A stretch of DNA of 64,000 bases. Source: Cheilinus undulatus (Eukaryota; Chordata; Actinopteri; Labriformes; Labridae). Below the pieces are notes generated by a model, which had not been told where the DNA came from, searched no databases, and worked only from the letters and a program-made list of their open reading frames with translations. Shown one piece after another: positions 46,596 to 59,117 of this stretch (position 1 is its first letter; each line of letters begins with the position of its first letter). The stretch is taken from the NCBI RefSeq assembly GCF_018320785.1, contig NC_054867.1, forward strand, positions 32,181,855 to 32,245,854, written 5' to 3'. Position numbers and translations under genes: made by a program.

Positions 46596-46639
46596 GTTAG
46601 TTAGATGGCAGCCGGAACTGAGAATCCAAGGCACTCTGA

Positions 46640-46725
46640 TGGAGTAAAAATCCTTTATTAAACAAGGCCATCTACGCATTTCAACTCCAATGAGTCTTCA
46701 TCAGGACATCAGGAAAAATATATAT
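46640..46725 (-). repeat. retroelement-like terminus with hammerhead-like core
   Basis: Minus strand reads CCTGATGAAGACTCATTGGA then GTTGAAATGCGTAGATGG. CTGATGA and GAAA are separated by a short stem (ACTC/GAGT, loop ATTG), an order like the hammerhead ribozyme core in Penelope-like elements, but one extra A and no clear stem III make it non-canonical. Confidence 0.35.
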
Positions 46726-46729
46726 TGAT

Positions 46730-48250
46730 GCTGATATATGCTCATAGAAGAAGTAGATTTTCTGTTTTAATTTACTTTTCTGATATAGGAAAACGGCAAT
46801 ATATATATAATTTTTTTCCCAATATCAATCAGCCCTAACGAGACTGAGCTGGGAGACAGAGAAAAAGTTTATTGAACTCTGACAACATCCCTACTGCGAA
46901 ACATGAGGGACAAAATTTCAAATTCACGATCGGGGGGCTTGAAGTATCAGGAACATCAACCCGAACAGCTGACAGCTGGAGTGAAGAGTTGGCTGTTTTT
47001 TGTTCTTTGAGTTACTCCAGTTTAAGCGACAACTGAGAACAAGCAATTTTTTAAAATTCACTTATACTTTACTTTGTTACAAATTTTAAATTCAGCATTT
47101 AATTCATATTTGTTATGATCATCCCAGTGAAAAAATTGATCTGGAACTATAGTAATCATAATCAAAATATAAAGAGACTGAAGACATGAGGACCTCATAA
47201 TGGTAAATTAAGTACAGTAAAATACATCAAGTGTCTAAAATGAAGGGTTAACAGTAGGTTATTAGAAATAACTTGAGATTTGAGAAACATGTCTAAAACT
47301 GTACAGCTGGTGACCTGAGATGACATTTTGTCTTCCTCCCATTGTGTCAGTCTCTGTCCTCACAGGCACCCTGAGGAACTAAATTCACTGCTGTCCAACA
47401 CAGCATTTTACATTCAGTACAGATTATTTCTACATGAGCTGAGTGAAACATTGCAGATTTTTAGCAGAATGTGAAACATTGAGAGTCTGCTGCTCTGAAG
47501 AGTGCTTTCAGTCTAGCATCATATTTTCTTGCTTTTTTTCACAACCATCAGAGCTGAGTATGTTGGTAAAGGAGCTTCTGGTCTTTCTTCTATGGATTTA
47601 AAAATTTGTTCTGTTGATTTTATTCTTTGAACAGTTTTTGTCCCCTTTTAGGGACGGGAGGAAGAATTTATAAATGCAACGACGCACATGCCAATATTGG
47701 AATTTTCAGGATCCAGTAATGATCTAGCAAGAAAACAGTTTGCCATGTATGCACTAATCAGTTTTGGAGCATTTTTCTGGACAATTTAAGTCCAATAATC
47801 ACTCTTGTTTGCCAGTCCCTCAGGGGAACATCTGGCTTTTAAGCTGCTAAATGTGCCACTTTGTTCACCAGCTAATCTTAGTGTGTCTGTGTAATTTCAG
47901 ATTTTGTGTTTTTTGGGTGGAAGCAGCTGCCTCCTGGAGCCATAACAGACTATATTAGAGCCGAAACACTGACTCAAAGCAGTCTGAGAATAAACAATAG
48001 ATAACTTTGAAGCTCCTTTTATCTAAGGAGGGGAACAGATTCAGTTCATCCTTTCTTTAGACATTGTGGTTCTTCACTATAGCAAACATTTTCTTATTGT
48101 CATGTCTTTTTGTGTCATAGGCTGCATATTTTGCAGGCAAAAAGCTTATTTCATGGCATGCTAACCAACACATGCTCTGAATGAAAACTAAAAACAAAAC
48201 ACTATTTAAACACACCTTTTAGCTAATAGCTGTGTTACCATAAGTCTTTA
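46730..48250. other. intergenic, nothing recognised
   Basis: AT-rich sequence with no supportable gene. Confidence 0.35.
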
Positions 48251-48251
48251 G

Positions 48252-48330
48252 TAGAGGTGTAACGATCCATCAATGTGGGTCGATACATTGATTGGTTGAT
48301 CAATTATCCAATCAAATCAATATACACTAT
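48252..48330 (+). mobile_element. hAT left-end fragment
   Basis: TAGAGGTGTAACGATCCATC then GGGTCGATACATTGATTGG. A possible right partner lies at 52260-52386, but the 8-bp flanks do not match. Confidence 0.5.
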
Positions 48331-51300
48331 ACTGCAGACTTTAAGGTAAGCTTAAATAGTTAGCTTAGATAGTTTCTGTCTAGCTGTGTGTCATCCTGAA
48401 CTTTCAAACAAGCTAGTAGCACAGAGACAGCTAAAGCTAGCAGCTGAAATTAAGAGGATGATGAGGATAACCAGGCCTCTGTCGGCCTTGAGGAAATATT
48501 TCTAACACTGACCACACCACAGCAGACCTTCCAACTTTCTTGTTGACTCCTTTTTGACTTTTTAACTGTAAATAATTGCAGCTGATTGATAAAAACAGAT
48601 CTTTGCTTGCTTTCTACCTACTGCTGCCAAACTCAAAGCGATCCGAGCATGACAGCACCTCGTTCTCTGCATCATCATGTGTCCCACATTTAATCTCATC
48701 AAAATCTCATATATACAAAACTACATGAGTTATAGCTATGCCGCATTAATATAGCCAGTATAAAAGGCTGAAATAGAGCAGAATAACTACTCAAGTCCAA
48801 GTGTGTGAATGTAACACACCCAAAATAAATCCTCAAACAGGAATAGACGGGCAAAGGCTTGAACATGAATATACAAGTGTACAGAAGAGGTGTGCATGTT
48901 GATGCTTTAGATCAGTAATTCCCAAACATTTTTTCAGATGACCCACTTCTTATAAGGCACAAACCTTCACATGCATTATTTCTTATCAGTATTTGCCTTC
49001 TGTTCTGTCCATGGCAGGCTGATTGAGTTGATGGCTAAGGCTAGCTTGGAAAATGTTAATTCCAGACTTCAACTTGGACACGTGGCGTTCTTCACATGCT
49101 CAGCCTTGGGCCTTCAGTGGCTGTCTGGTCTGGAACAATGTTTTTCTTTTTACTTAGCCAAACATCAATACCTGTGACTTTAGCTCTTTTACCATCCAGT
49201 GGCTGGTAGAGCTGTGTTTTATGGTTTTTAATAGTAGGGAGGGTGAATGTTAGCCTATAGGGTGGAGCCCCCTATGTGGCTATAATGTGTACTGCAGACA
49301 TGAATGCCCCATTAAATACTGTAGCAAAGACAATCTGAGAACTCATTTGGTGATCCCCCCAAAAAAATCACCTGCAATCCAACTATGGGCCCCAACCCAG
49401 ACTTTATGAATGAGTGCTTTGTATTGATCAGAATACAGGAATAGAGGGTAAGACATGTTTGGTACCTAAAATGTTTGCTGTTTTAAAGTAAACATCTTTA
49501 ACATATATATCCATAGTCAGTAGGTGATTTTTTTATTTTTTTATTTTTTTTTAACATGGGGGATGCACCTTGTTAACCCCCCTCACCACCACCACCACCA
49601 ATCGCGGTCAGTCACGCTATCTCAGGTGGACCTCATAAAAACGTTTTGCCTGTGAGATGTCATGGTGCCTTCAAATGCAAGTCAGAAATCTAACTTACAC
49701 TTGAATGATAGGCAGGTTGTTTAAAACAGAACAGTTTTTTTTTTTAATTATTATTTTCCTTCATAGAAATTTAGACATTTGCTATACCTTATTGTTGTTT
49801 TATTACTGGAGCCTTTTTAAAATAATGAAAGACATAGCAAAGCAAAACCATATATTCCAGTTTTCAAAATTCCATAAAATAACCAAATCAAATTGTTAGC
49901 AGTAGCTCTTATCAGAAAATCCCAGCATATTCTTGTACTGGGGGTCTCTAGGTATCCCTCTGATTTTCCATGTTATTTTATTGTGGCATTTTTAATAATC
50001 AGATGTTAAAATCATAACAAAACTCCATTCATTTCTACACTGGCATATTAAAAAATATATTAAAATCTTGTCAAGCTGTGTTTGTATTTAACTAATGTGT
50101 TTAAAAGTAATTAATAAATACAAGATTACATTTAATGCAGTGGACTGAGTTTATTCAGGCAGGATTTCTCATGTTTCTTACAATAAACTAATAAAGCCAG
50201 TTAGAGTTCATGTAAGAAAAAACTCATCTCAGAAAAAAGTTTAACATTACTGAGAAAAATCTATAAATAATGAACACGCAGAGATGGGCACAAATACATC
50301 AAAAAGTATCTTGTTACAAAAACTTGCTAAAAATGTAACAAAATACAAATGATAAAATAAAGGGTGAGAAATGTTCTTAAATTAAACTACATTTTTTTGT
50401 CATTTCAAAATACAAAAATGATTATACAAACTGATATAAGGCTGCAATAATAAGATAATCAGAATAGCTGGCAACAAACCAATTAATTGACTAATAATTT
50501 TCACTACTTTTTTAAGACAAAAATGTCCCCATTTTCTCATTCCAGCTTCTCAAATGTGAAATGTTCTGGTTTCTTTAGTCCTCTGACAGTGTATGTGCTC
50601 TGGAGACTTCAAGTTTCCACATTACAGTTATGTAAGTTGAATACTGGACAAATCTGGCTTCCAGACAGTTTGTGAAGCCAACTCTTCAAATGTTGGTTTT
50701 CAATGAGCACAGAGAAACTTTCCACTTTCAGCAAAGTAATGTGAAAACAGCCTACAGCAGTGGTACTCAACCTGATTCTACCCAGAAACCAAAATGTCTT
50801 AAAAATACTATTATGAGAGCCACAATCCAAAACTGGGCATGCGATGATCAATCTATCCATAGTTGAAATGAAACAGTGAATTGGTGGATTATTGTGTTGT
50901 TAAATGGGATGAAATAGGCTCCATAAAAACGTCTGTATAGTGTCAGAAGAAAGAATATTTCACCAATAATAAGCATACATTTTTAGTTATGTAAGTTCCA
51001 CCTGGACTAAAGTCATTTTAAAATATCAGAACGTGCCGACTTAGAGCTATGAGAAGCTTTTCAAAGAGCTGGTGAATTATGGGTGTCTGTTTGGGTATTT
51101 ATATTTCATATTTGGCCATTTACTGTAGTTCTGTGACTCTGTTAACTTAAAGGGGTGTTTTCTATTTTTTTCCTCTCATTATTATTGCTTTTAGCTAAAG
51201 GGGGAGGGTTCCCATAGTGGTCTTTGCCCTGGGCCTCCAAATGGCTAAAACCGGCCCTGCCTCACGCCTGCAGCTCCCCTCACAAATCGCTCTGCCATTT

Positions 51301-52255
51301 TTCTGTTTCTGCTCTTCTGACAGTATTTATCATTAGTACATTTAAGATCAAATAAAACCCACGTTTAGACAAGGTTTACTCAATTTTACATCATTTCAAA
51401 ATGAGATCGGTGTGTGTTTGGCTCGGTGATGATAAAAAAAGTCATTGCAAAAGTCATCATCAAATACGAGTATTGGAGAGCATTGGCAGGAAGTGACTAA
51501 TATACAAGTTATTTGAATTTGGAAGTTAAAGTCTGACTTCTTTGTGTGGACTTAGATTTATTGATATGACTTATTGCAATGAGTCTTTACCGCTGACAGT
51601 TTTAACCTTTATAAAGGATTTTGGGAGGATTTTTTAAAGTAAGCCTCAAAAGAGCCGCAGCTGGTCACTAAAGAGACACAGGTGGCTTGAGAGCGGCGGG
51701 TTGCCCAGGCTATCACTGGCCCACAGTGTCAAACTCCGAGCTTCACTGTACAGCCAGGACGAGAGAGGGAGGGAGGCGGGGTAACGGTGCAGCATCAGTG
51801 CATTGAACAGGCTGTGTATCCATGGGACATCACAAGTTATGCTGGATGGGAATGCCGACATGAAAACAGGGGGGCTAATTAAACAGTGGCGATCCGCTGC
51901 AGTTTAATACATCAACAGGAAACCCTGTAAAGGACCAATGAGTCAGGCAGAACTTACTCAACTAAGCATCCCTGCTCTGCCCTGACAGAGAGGGGATGGC
52001 AGGTTAACAAAGGGGACGCAGTTTGGTCATTTTGCTAACAAGGGGGACACCATCCCCTCTCATCCCCCTTCAGATCGCCTACTGTCCATAGTTATGTTCC
52101 TTATTTAAAGGTTAACAAGGACCCTCAATTTGAAGTAACTAAAAACATTTTCAACATTAAAAAAACTTGCACTGTGGTGTGAAACACAGATCTTTGTTCC
52201 CTTTTTAAACACAGACACCTTTTAGCAAATATATTACCTAAACTGCTTTTTTCTT
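48331..52255. other. intergenic, mostly unrecognised
   Basis: Contains a (CCA)n run near 49586-49602, a hAT-like left end (CAGAGATGGGCACAAATAC) at about 50279, a hAT-like end (CAGTGGTACTCAACC) near 50757 and a right-end-like GGCTAAAACCGGCCCTG near 51244. GC-richer sequence at 51650-52080 has no convincing ORF. Confidence 0.3.
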
Positions 52256-52257
52256 TC

Positions 52258-52386
52258 AATTTTAAGGGTGCATAATATCATCTGATGTCGATCATAGACT
52301 CCTCAATCGAAGGCAGATGATATTGGAAAAATGATTGGCGTCCAAAAATCAATATATTGGAATGAAACTGGTGAGTTACACCCCTA
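52258..52386 (-). mobile_element. hAT right-end fragment
   Basis: ATCAATATATTGGAATGAAA then GTGAGTTACACCCCTA. In reverse it begins TAGGGGTGTAACTCACC, the same terminus type as the left end at 48252. Confidence 0.5.
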
Positions 52387-52980
52387 GTTTATGATAACCT
52401 CTTTAATTCTCTCCCTTGTTAAAGAACAAAGCATTATGAAACTTCTGCATCAGTCACCCATATATCCATAGCCCCCACACCTCTGACTCATGGAGCTTAT
52501 TTTTGGAAATTCAGAGCACGCCTGCTTCCTTTTTTTAAATTCGTACTTCCCTTTAAATGGTTTTAATATGCTGAACTTCACTGTTACTAGATATAGTTTA
52601 TTTGATCTGTTTGTTAATTCAGAATCAGACATACATTGAATTGGGGGAAATGTGGCTGCTCCAGTTGTTCTTAAATCCAGTTCAGCTATTAAGATATTGA
52701 ATAGTATTCAACTTTGGCCAGTCTGCTTCACAAAGAAATGTTAACTCATACTGGGAGCTTTCTAACACATCTCACAGTCCTTGTTTGAGCCTTTATATCA
52801 TGCAGGTTGTCATTATGTTGAATTGTTAAATCAATACAAGCATTTAGAAAAACATTTTAAGGAACAGTTATACATCATGGTGTATGGAGTTGGAAAATAT
52901 AACATTAATAAAAAATGCTTCCACTGTAATATCAAACTGCTTAGTCTCAAAATAGAAATAAAATCTTGTGTTTACTCACC

Positions 52981-53092
52981 TTTTGTCATCCTCTGAAACG
53001 CACTGATATTCTTGTGATTGCTTCTCAAACTTTTGATGATCGCTTTTCATCTTAAAATCTTCAGCCTGTGCAGAAGCCTTCTTCTGGTTTTC
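52981..53092 (-). CDS. candidate orphan exon
   Basis: On the minus strand the acceptor-like GAAAACCAG opens a frame KKASAQAEDFKMKSDHQKFE then QSQEYQCVSEDDK and closes with ACAAAAG|GTGAGT. It is charged and lysine/glutamine-rich, with no family I recognise and no partner exon seen. It could be a chance ORF or an exon of an undescribed intergenic transcript. Confidence 0.2.
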
Positions 53093-53099
53093 AGGGAGA

Positions 53100-54238
53100 G
53101 GTTGTGACAAATGAGTAAGATGAAAGATGGAACAAGATATACAAATCATTACAGTGTTTGTTAATGAGTTATCTTTGGAAATATCCTCCATGACACACAT
53201 GGAGAAACACAGCTGCCTCCTGAGCGAACAACACAAGTCAGCCTCAAAGTGACTCACACACTTGCAATCTTTGAATCTGACTTTCAACCCTAACAGGGTA
53301 ATTTGATTTTAATGTAACATTGCACTTAAAATATTCAAACAAAACAGAGACAGTATGTGATCAATTATTTTTGCCCTGCCTGAATCCCATTGTTTTCAGA
53401 AGTTTTTAAAAAGTTTTCTTTTTTGTTGTTCTTTTTTTGTTTGTGCTCACCTTAAAACTGAAAATAACCAAAAAAGTGTTATGCTGAATAAGCATTTTCA
53501 GAGCCTTTGATAAATGTTAAGCTTATTTCAATCCAGCTGTTCAAGGTTGTGTATTAAAACCAACAGTGAGTTAGACAGTTACTAATAGAATCAACATTGA
53601 AACATGGGGAATTAAGAGGATGTTTTTATATTCTCTCAGTATTTTACTACACACCATTTGTTGTCTGTCTTTTTTGACACTTTGAAACAGCCTGCTTTGT
53701 TGAAGGGTCCATAAAGTGGACATTTATTCACAAATGCAAATAGACAACATGAAAAACATGAAGACTTTATTCATTGGGGATATCTGCATCAGGGCTCAGG
53801 ACAGCTCCTAAACAGCTGGCCCATTCCAGGCCAAACCGGCTGGTAGTATGTGACTGATGCTGGATGTGTGAAATTGAAGGGCATTTTCTGTGAAGGTAGG
53901 ATAAATCTTGTGTGACCATGGGTCAGCCTGTTTCTGAAAAGGCTGGACAGAGCAGGAGAGACAGATGGGATGGTCCATTGGCCTTTTTTTTTTTTTTTTT
54001 AAGTCAAACTTGCATAGAAACCAGAGCAGATTTAGGTGTAGAAATCATCCATGTGTGATTTATGAAATGTATGTATCTGGCAAATCACAGTGTACAACTG
54101 ACTAGTGGTTGATAAATGCAATCGCCCCTGTATTTTCACGGTTCAGCTGGCCTCAGCCCAGAGTTTATAACATGGAGGTAGGCGATATGGCAGTGAAAGC
54201 GGCCCCTCCATGTCAGAGAAGTAACAAAAAATTAAATA
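53100..54238. other. intergenic, nothing recognised
   Basis: AT-rich sequence with a T run at 53983-54000. Confidence 0.35.
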
Positions 54239-54246
54239 TTTGTTGT

Positions 54247-54605
54247 ATAGTTGGGCAATTGATTGAAAAATAATCGAAACTGATATTGAGAGCCTCTAAC
54301 TGAAGTAAACCTGCTGTGTCAATTATTTCAATTTTTTCCCCTTTTCTTGGAAAATTTTTGACTTTTTACCAAAAACCTTTTCATTTCAGCTGATGTGTGT
54401 TTTGATTTCAAATATTTCAATGAATAACCATAAATCGTTAATCAGTGCCTATTTCATTCAGTTGTTTGTTTTAAAATTATACAAATATTTACAAAACAAA
54501 CAGAGTTGGAGATTGGAGGTGGAATAATCATCCATTAATCATATTCAAGGTAAAAAAAATCAATAAATCATGATTCTGATTTTTGCCATAATCGCCCATC
54601 CCTAA
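54247..54605. mobile_element. 359-bp hAT MITE, TSD TTTGTTGT
   Basis: Left ATAGTTGGGCAATTGATTG; right end reversed TTAGGGATGGGCGATTATGG. TTTGTTGT repeats flank it at 54239-54246 and 54606-54613. No ORF. Confidence 0.8.
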
Positions 54606-54794
54606 TTTGTTGTTTTTCAGCCTGAAAAGTGACATTAAGGTGAATCACTGCTTGGGTAATAGCGTTGTAGCAGACAACTAGACTCCAGCTGATATTAGAA
54701 TATTCATTTCATACATCCATAATATTTAACTTGTATATGATAACATCACAATTCATTCTGTTCAGATTAAATTTGATATATATACAATATTTGG

Positions 54795-54880
54795 GGTGCG
54801 TGTCCCTCCCCGGCTCTCTCGTCTTGTTTCTGATTCCGTCCTCTGTCCTCAGCTGTCGCTGAAGGCATACACTATATATA
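54795..54880 (+). mobile_element. SINE 3' fragment (family of 41830-42028)
   Basis: GCGTGTCCCTCCCCGGCTCTC then TCCGTCCTCTGTCCTCAGCT resembles the body of the SINE at 41.8 kb. The tRNA head is missing. Confidence 0.5.
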
Positions 54881-54939
54881 TAAACTTTACATTTGGGTTT
54901 AAAAACACATGGTCAGCTCTTACGGTGTGTGGTCTCCAG

Positions 54940-56262
54940 TAGTGATGTGCGGATTGATACTGAAGTATCGATCCCTCCGATACCAGAGTCTTACGTTTTA
55001 GAAGCGATTCTCATACAAAAATATCGATATTTTAATAAATGTGGACAAATGTGTAGTTTGCCATTAACAGGAATACAGTGTAGAGTAAAAACACTATCGC
55101 AAACTTGTTGTAATGATTCCCAGTTAGTGGGAACTACTTCTTCTTCCGCCTGTCAGTCACATGCGTAATAGGGTTCTATAAGAGCGTCACTGGTCACAAC
55201 GGGCTGCTGCTCGCTAAAACGCAGTCATGTGGGGACATATTTCAGCTCCATAAACAGCAACGACGCGGCACGTGATGTATGTGAGAAGACAGTTAAGTAT
55301 TAAGATAGTTAAACATCTGAGAATCAACCATAAACAGAATATGATGAGGCGATCCAGAGAGCAGGAGAGGAGAAAGACAGGTGCTGCTAGGGCGAGACAG
55401 ACATCACTCTCTGAGTCCTGGTGCTGCAGGCAGAAACTATCCAGGTACAGAAAGAGCAGAAAGAATAAGGAGCTGTTGGAGATGTGTAGTGATATACGTC
55501 TGTCTACTAGACTTAGGTTTTATTTTAATGATCAAACAACGGGAGTTCACTGCATTCTTAAAGCTACGGAATCCTATTCTATACAAATGTTCATTAATAT
55601 AAATATGGTTATTAAATTAGTAATGAAATAAATAAATGCCACAATAAACAACTGCATGAGCTCAGCTTTGAGTAAAAATCTATGTCCCTGAGATTGCCTC
55701 ACATCCATTCAGTAGGCCTAGATTTAGTCAGGTAAGGCTACCTGTAAAGTAAAACATTTGAAGTGGATTACATAGGCTAGGTGTTACTAAAATATACATT
55801 ATACTTGCAATAAAACAACCATTGAGGGCTAAAAAAAAGCTAAGATAAAACTGAAAAACATTTTATAAATAAGATAGAAAATAACATTGTTTCTATAAAA
55901 TATTTTTCTTGTATTATTTTCAGTCTCATTTGTTTTGACTGATGGTTAATTGAATATTTTGAAATGTAGTAGTGACGAACTTATGCAATTATTGTGACAT
56001 TTATTTTATTGTCATTAAATTATGTATTTTAATAGCAATTTCAATGAGTAACATAGCTTTTTATATGAAAGGGCAAGTGTATGAAAACTGTTAATTCTTT
56101 AGTTTTAGTGTAGGCTGTTTTGTGAGTCTACACACACAGCTGAACCTAAATAAGATTAAGAATTCACGGCAAGTATCGGTATCAGATCAGTATCGGCGAT
56201 ACCAGCCTGAATTTTACTTGGTATCGGATCGGAAAGGAAATCAGTGGTATCGCACATCACTA
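54940..56262. mobile_element. 1.32-kb hAT element, perfect TIR and TSD GTCTCCAG
   Basis: TAGTGATGTGCG at the left is exactly complementary to CGCACATCACTA at the right. GTCTCCAG occurs at 54932-54939 and 56263-56270. Subterminal GTATCGAT/GATACC words occur at both ends. No transposase ORF recognised. Confidence 0.92.
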
Positions 56263-56270
56263 GTCTCCAG

Positions 56271-59100
56271 TGGTCTGAGTATCTGGCAGTCATCTAGTCT
56301 AGGTCTAGTGTCGAGGATCATTAGATGAAGAATCTTTTGAAACCTCCCTTATGGTCTCCCACATTTTTAAAATAACATTAAGATGTGAAAATATCTAGTG
56401 TGTGGCCAGCTTAACTTTATCCAGCCAATAAGTTACAGGGTAAGGTGGCCTATGAAAAACTCTTAAACTTCATAGCCCGGTTCGTACATAAAGATTCTGA
56501 GGCCTCAGTCAGGACGTAGTGCATAAAGTCACATGATCAGCACCATGGACAACACTACATCTTTTAACGATGACATCAGTAGCAACTCAGAGGCATTTTC
56601 CTACTCCCTCACATATGCCTCAAATGTTTGACCACCTAATATTTAAATAATAGTTCTAAGTATGCAGCTGAGGCAGGAAAACAACTAGACTGTTATATGA
56701 TATGACGATAAACTACATAAACATACATGTAATTTTTGTGCATTAAGAGAAAGCGGTTTCACGTAGTCTAGTTTCATGGCCTACTTCAATAATAACGACC
56801 CACTACAATGATTTATGATTTTATGTATTACTACAGGCTATGTTGTTATATATGTAGGGTATAAGATGAGCCAAAATATGCATCAAATAATACTTACACT
56901 AAAAAATATTTGCAGGTTTTGTATTTTGTTACGTTGATGTAATGTTTGTCAATATTGTGCGGTCTTTATAACTAAACGGACCTTTATAAAATGAATGATA
57001 ATTGATACTGTTGTTACTTACCTGTCAAATCTAAGTTAAGCTGTTTGTTAAGGACATAAGTTTAAACTTAATTTATATAATATTATTAATATTAGTATTC
57101 TTTGTCAGCTATGGCTTTATTTTTCAATTCCAGCATTTTATGCTTGGTGCAAATGCAAACAACAAAGTTCTTAACCTAATGTAACACTTTCCTGCAGGCT
57201 GCTTGGTAAATTCTTGAACCTGGGGTGAGCTGATGTCTGATTACAGCTGGTATTATTCAGGAAGCATCATCTTGAGCCAAACCTGCAGGCATCTTTTATC
57301 CGTCTGCAGAAGAATGATGTGAAAGCAGCGATATTATATTGAAAACTCCATTCAACAGTTAAAATATTCACTCGATGAGAAAGCTCGGCTTGCTTTTTAA
57401 AATAACTTTGTATTATTTTCAATAATTCACCCTTTTTGCTATTTGAACTTACTGCATTGTGGAAATTATAAAATGGTGTGTTATTACACTGAAATATAAA
57501 TTGGGTTTATTAACAAGCGCCCTCTTGTGGACACAACATGAATAACGTCATACATGTACATGAGGAGCTGTTGGAAATAAAGGCACGGAGCGTTTGGATT
57601 TTAAGAGAGCCGTTCAGCTTCACTAAGTGAAATGAAACCAAAACAGGCTGCTTAAGTTTCTTGAACATACTTGAAAGAAATAACATTTATTTAACTTGCC
57701 ATTTTTCATTATTTTAGTTCCTCTCCATAGACTATGAAATTAAACCATTAAAACAAAAACCCACATCTCCAACAGAGCTACATTTAGAAAAATCTAAGTA
57801 AATATTTGCATTTTAGACAGGTCAAGAGGAACTGAGTTATGGAGTGAACTGATTTGTGGATCTTTAGCTCCCTCTAGTGCAGGTAGAGTTATCAGTCTCC
57901 CACAAGATGCATTTCAATCTGAGTTTCCAGGTGCTCATGGACAGGTTTTCCTTCTTTTCCCATTTGTACTACATCACAAAAGACAAGGACAAAAGCATCA
58001 AAAGAGAGGATTAGATTTGTCACCTCTCTCACTTTCATTGTTATCCCAACAAAGGAGTTGTTGATTTGGTTTCTGGTGTTTATTTGATGTCTTGACCAAA
58101 TGGCTCATATTTGACAGCTGTACAGAAGCATACAAAGTGACAAACACAAATGATTTTTTAAGTATTCAAGGTATATTTACTGTATTTAACAGAGACACTT
58201 TGACATTTTAGGAATGACTTGATTTTTTTTTTTTTTTTTGTTTTAAAGATCCCATTTGGTTTAAGTTTAGCAGAAAAGCATGCATCTGTGGACTAGTAAA
58301 ATTAGACATTCATAAAGACTAGATTATTTTAGCAATTTAATCCAAAATAGAGATGAAACAAGAACTGATTTTAATGATAACCAAAGGAAAAACTAAGTGG
58401 TTGCAATAACCTAGCATTTGTATTAAGGTAGATAATGTCCAGAAAACACTGTACTGTGCTGTCTGTTGAAGGGCAGAGCAGAGACACATCGTGACATAAG
58501 GAACACTTAAGCAGTATATCAAACTAAAATTCAACAACTTTTAAACATTTAGCATTTTGATATTTTGATTTGATTCAAAGAAAAAGTATGAATTACTCTG
58601 TGCTGCTTATTTTATTTGTGTATTTTTTCTGTAATGAAACTTGCTGGGTTGATTTCAGCATGGGAATCACCACCTCATGAACGTTTTCAGTGAGTTATTT
58701 TAATACAGGACAATAATGACAACCAAGATAATTTGGTCACTATGAAATTAACTTCTTAATCTCTAATCCAAAGCATAACAGTCATGATTGGGTTAACAAG
58801 AGTGAAACTAAACTCTTGCATGGCTGCATACGCTTACTGCTCCATGATGAGGAAGCCACCAGGAGAGCACAAACTTAATATCTTAATTTTTCATATATTC
58901 GTCACTAATATTAAGTTTTAAATGTTTATGATTGCCTTAGGTAACAGAGTATATTCCTGGTCATTTCCTAGATTAATTTCCTAATAAAACTGCATTCAAG
59001 CCTTTTTAATACAATAAGGACAGGATACTTTTAAAGAAACTATGGAAATTGTGTTGTTTATATGGCTAATAGCAAAAAATGTAACATAATGTGGCTCTGA
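56271..59100. other. intergenic upstream of SLC6 copy 2, nothing recognised
   Basis: AT-rich with a T run at 58222-58239. No supportable gene or repeat. Confidence 0.35.
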
Positions 59101-59117
59101 TCTGCTCCACAGTTCAG

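Larger units (their letters stand above)
46084..46600. repeat. ~520-bp promoter-like segment, copy B
   Basis: The inverted counterpart of 33436-33962 with the same inner spacing: divergent ATGs at 46412 (minus) and 46543 (plus) separated by 130 bases that contain GCTGATTGG (a CCAAT box in reverse). Divergence from copy A is moderate, roughly one base in ten in the stretches compared by eye. Confidence 0.75.

Noticed and set aside
48252..52386. A single 4.1-kb hAT bounded by TAGAGGTGTAAC and TAGGGGTGTAAC ends
   Set aside because: The 8-bp flanks (GTCTTTAG and GTTTATGA) do not match, so the two ends are listed as separate fragments.
55272..55631. 119-codon frame inside the hAT at 54940-56262
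   Set aside because: Arginine-rich, no transposase motif, and the element is AT-rich with many stops; most likely a chance ORF.
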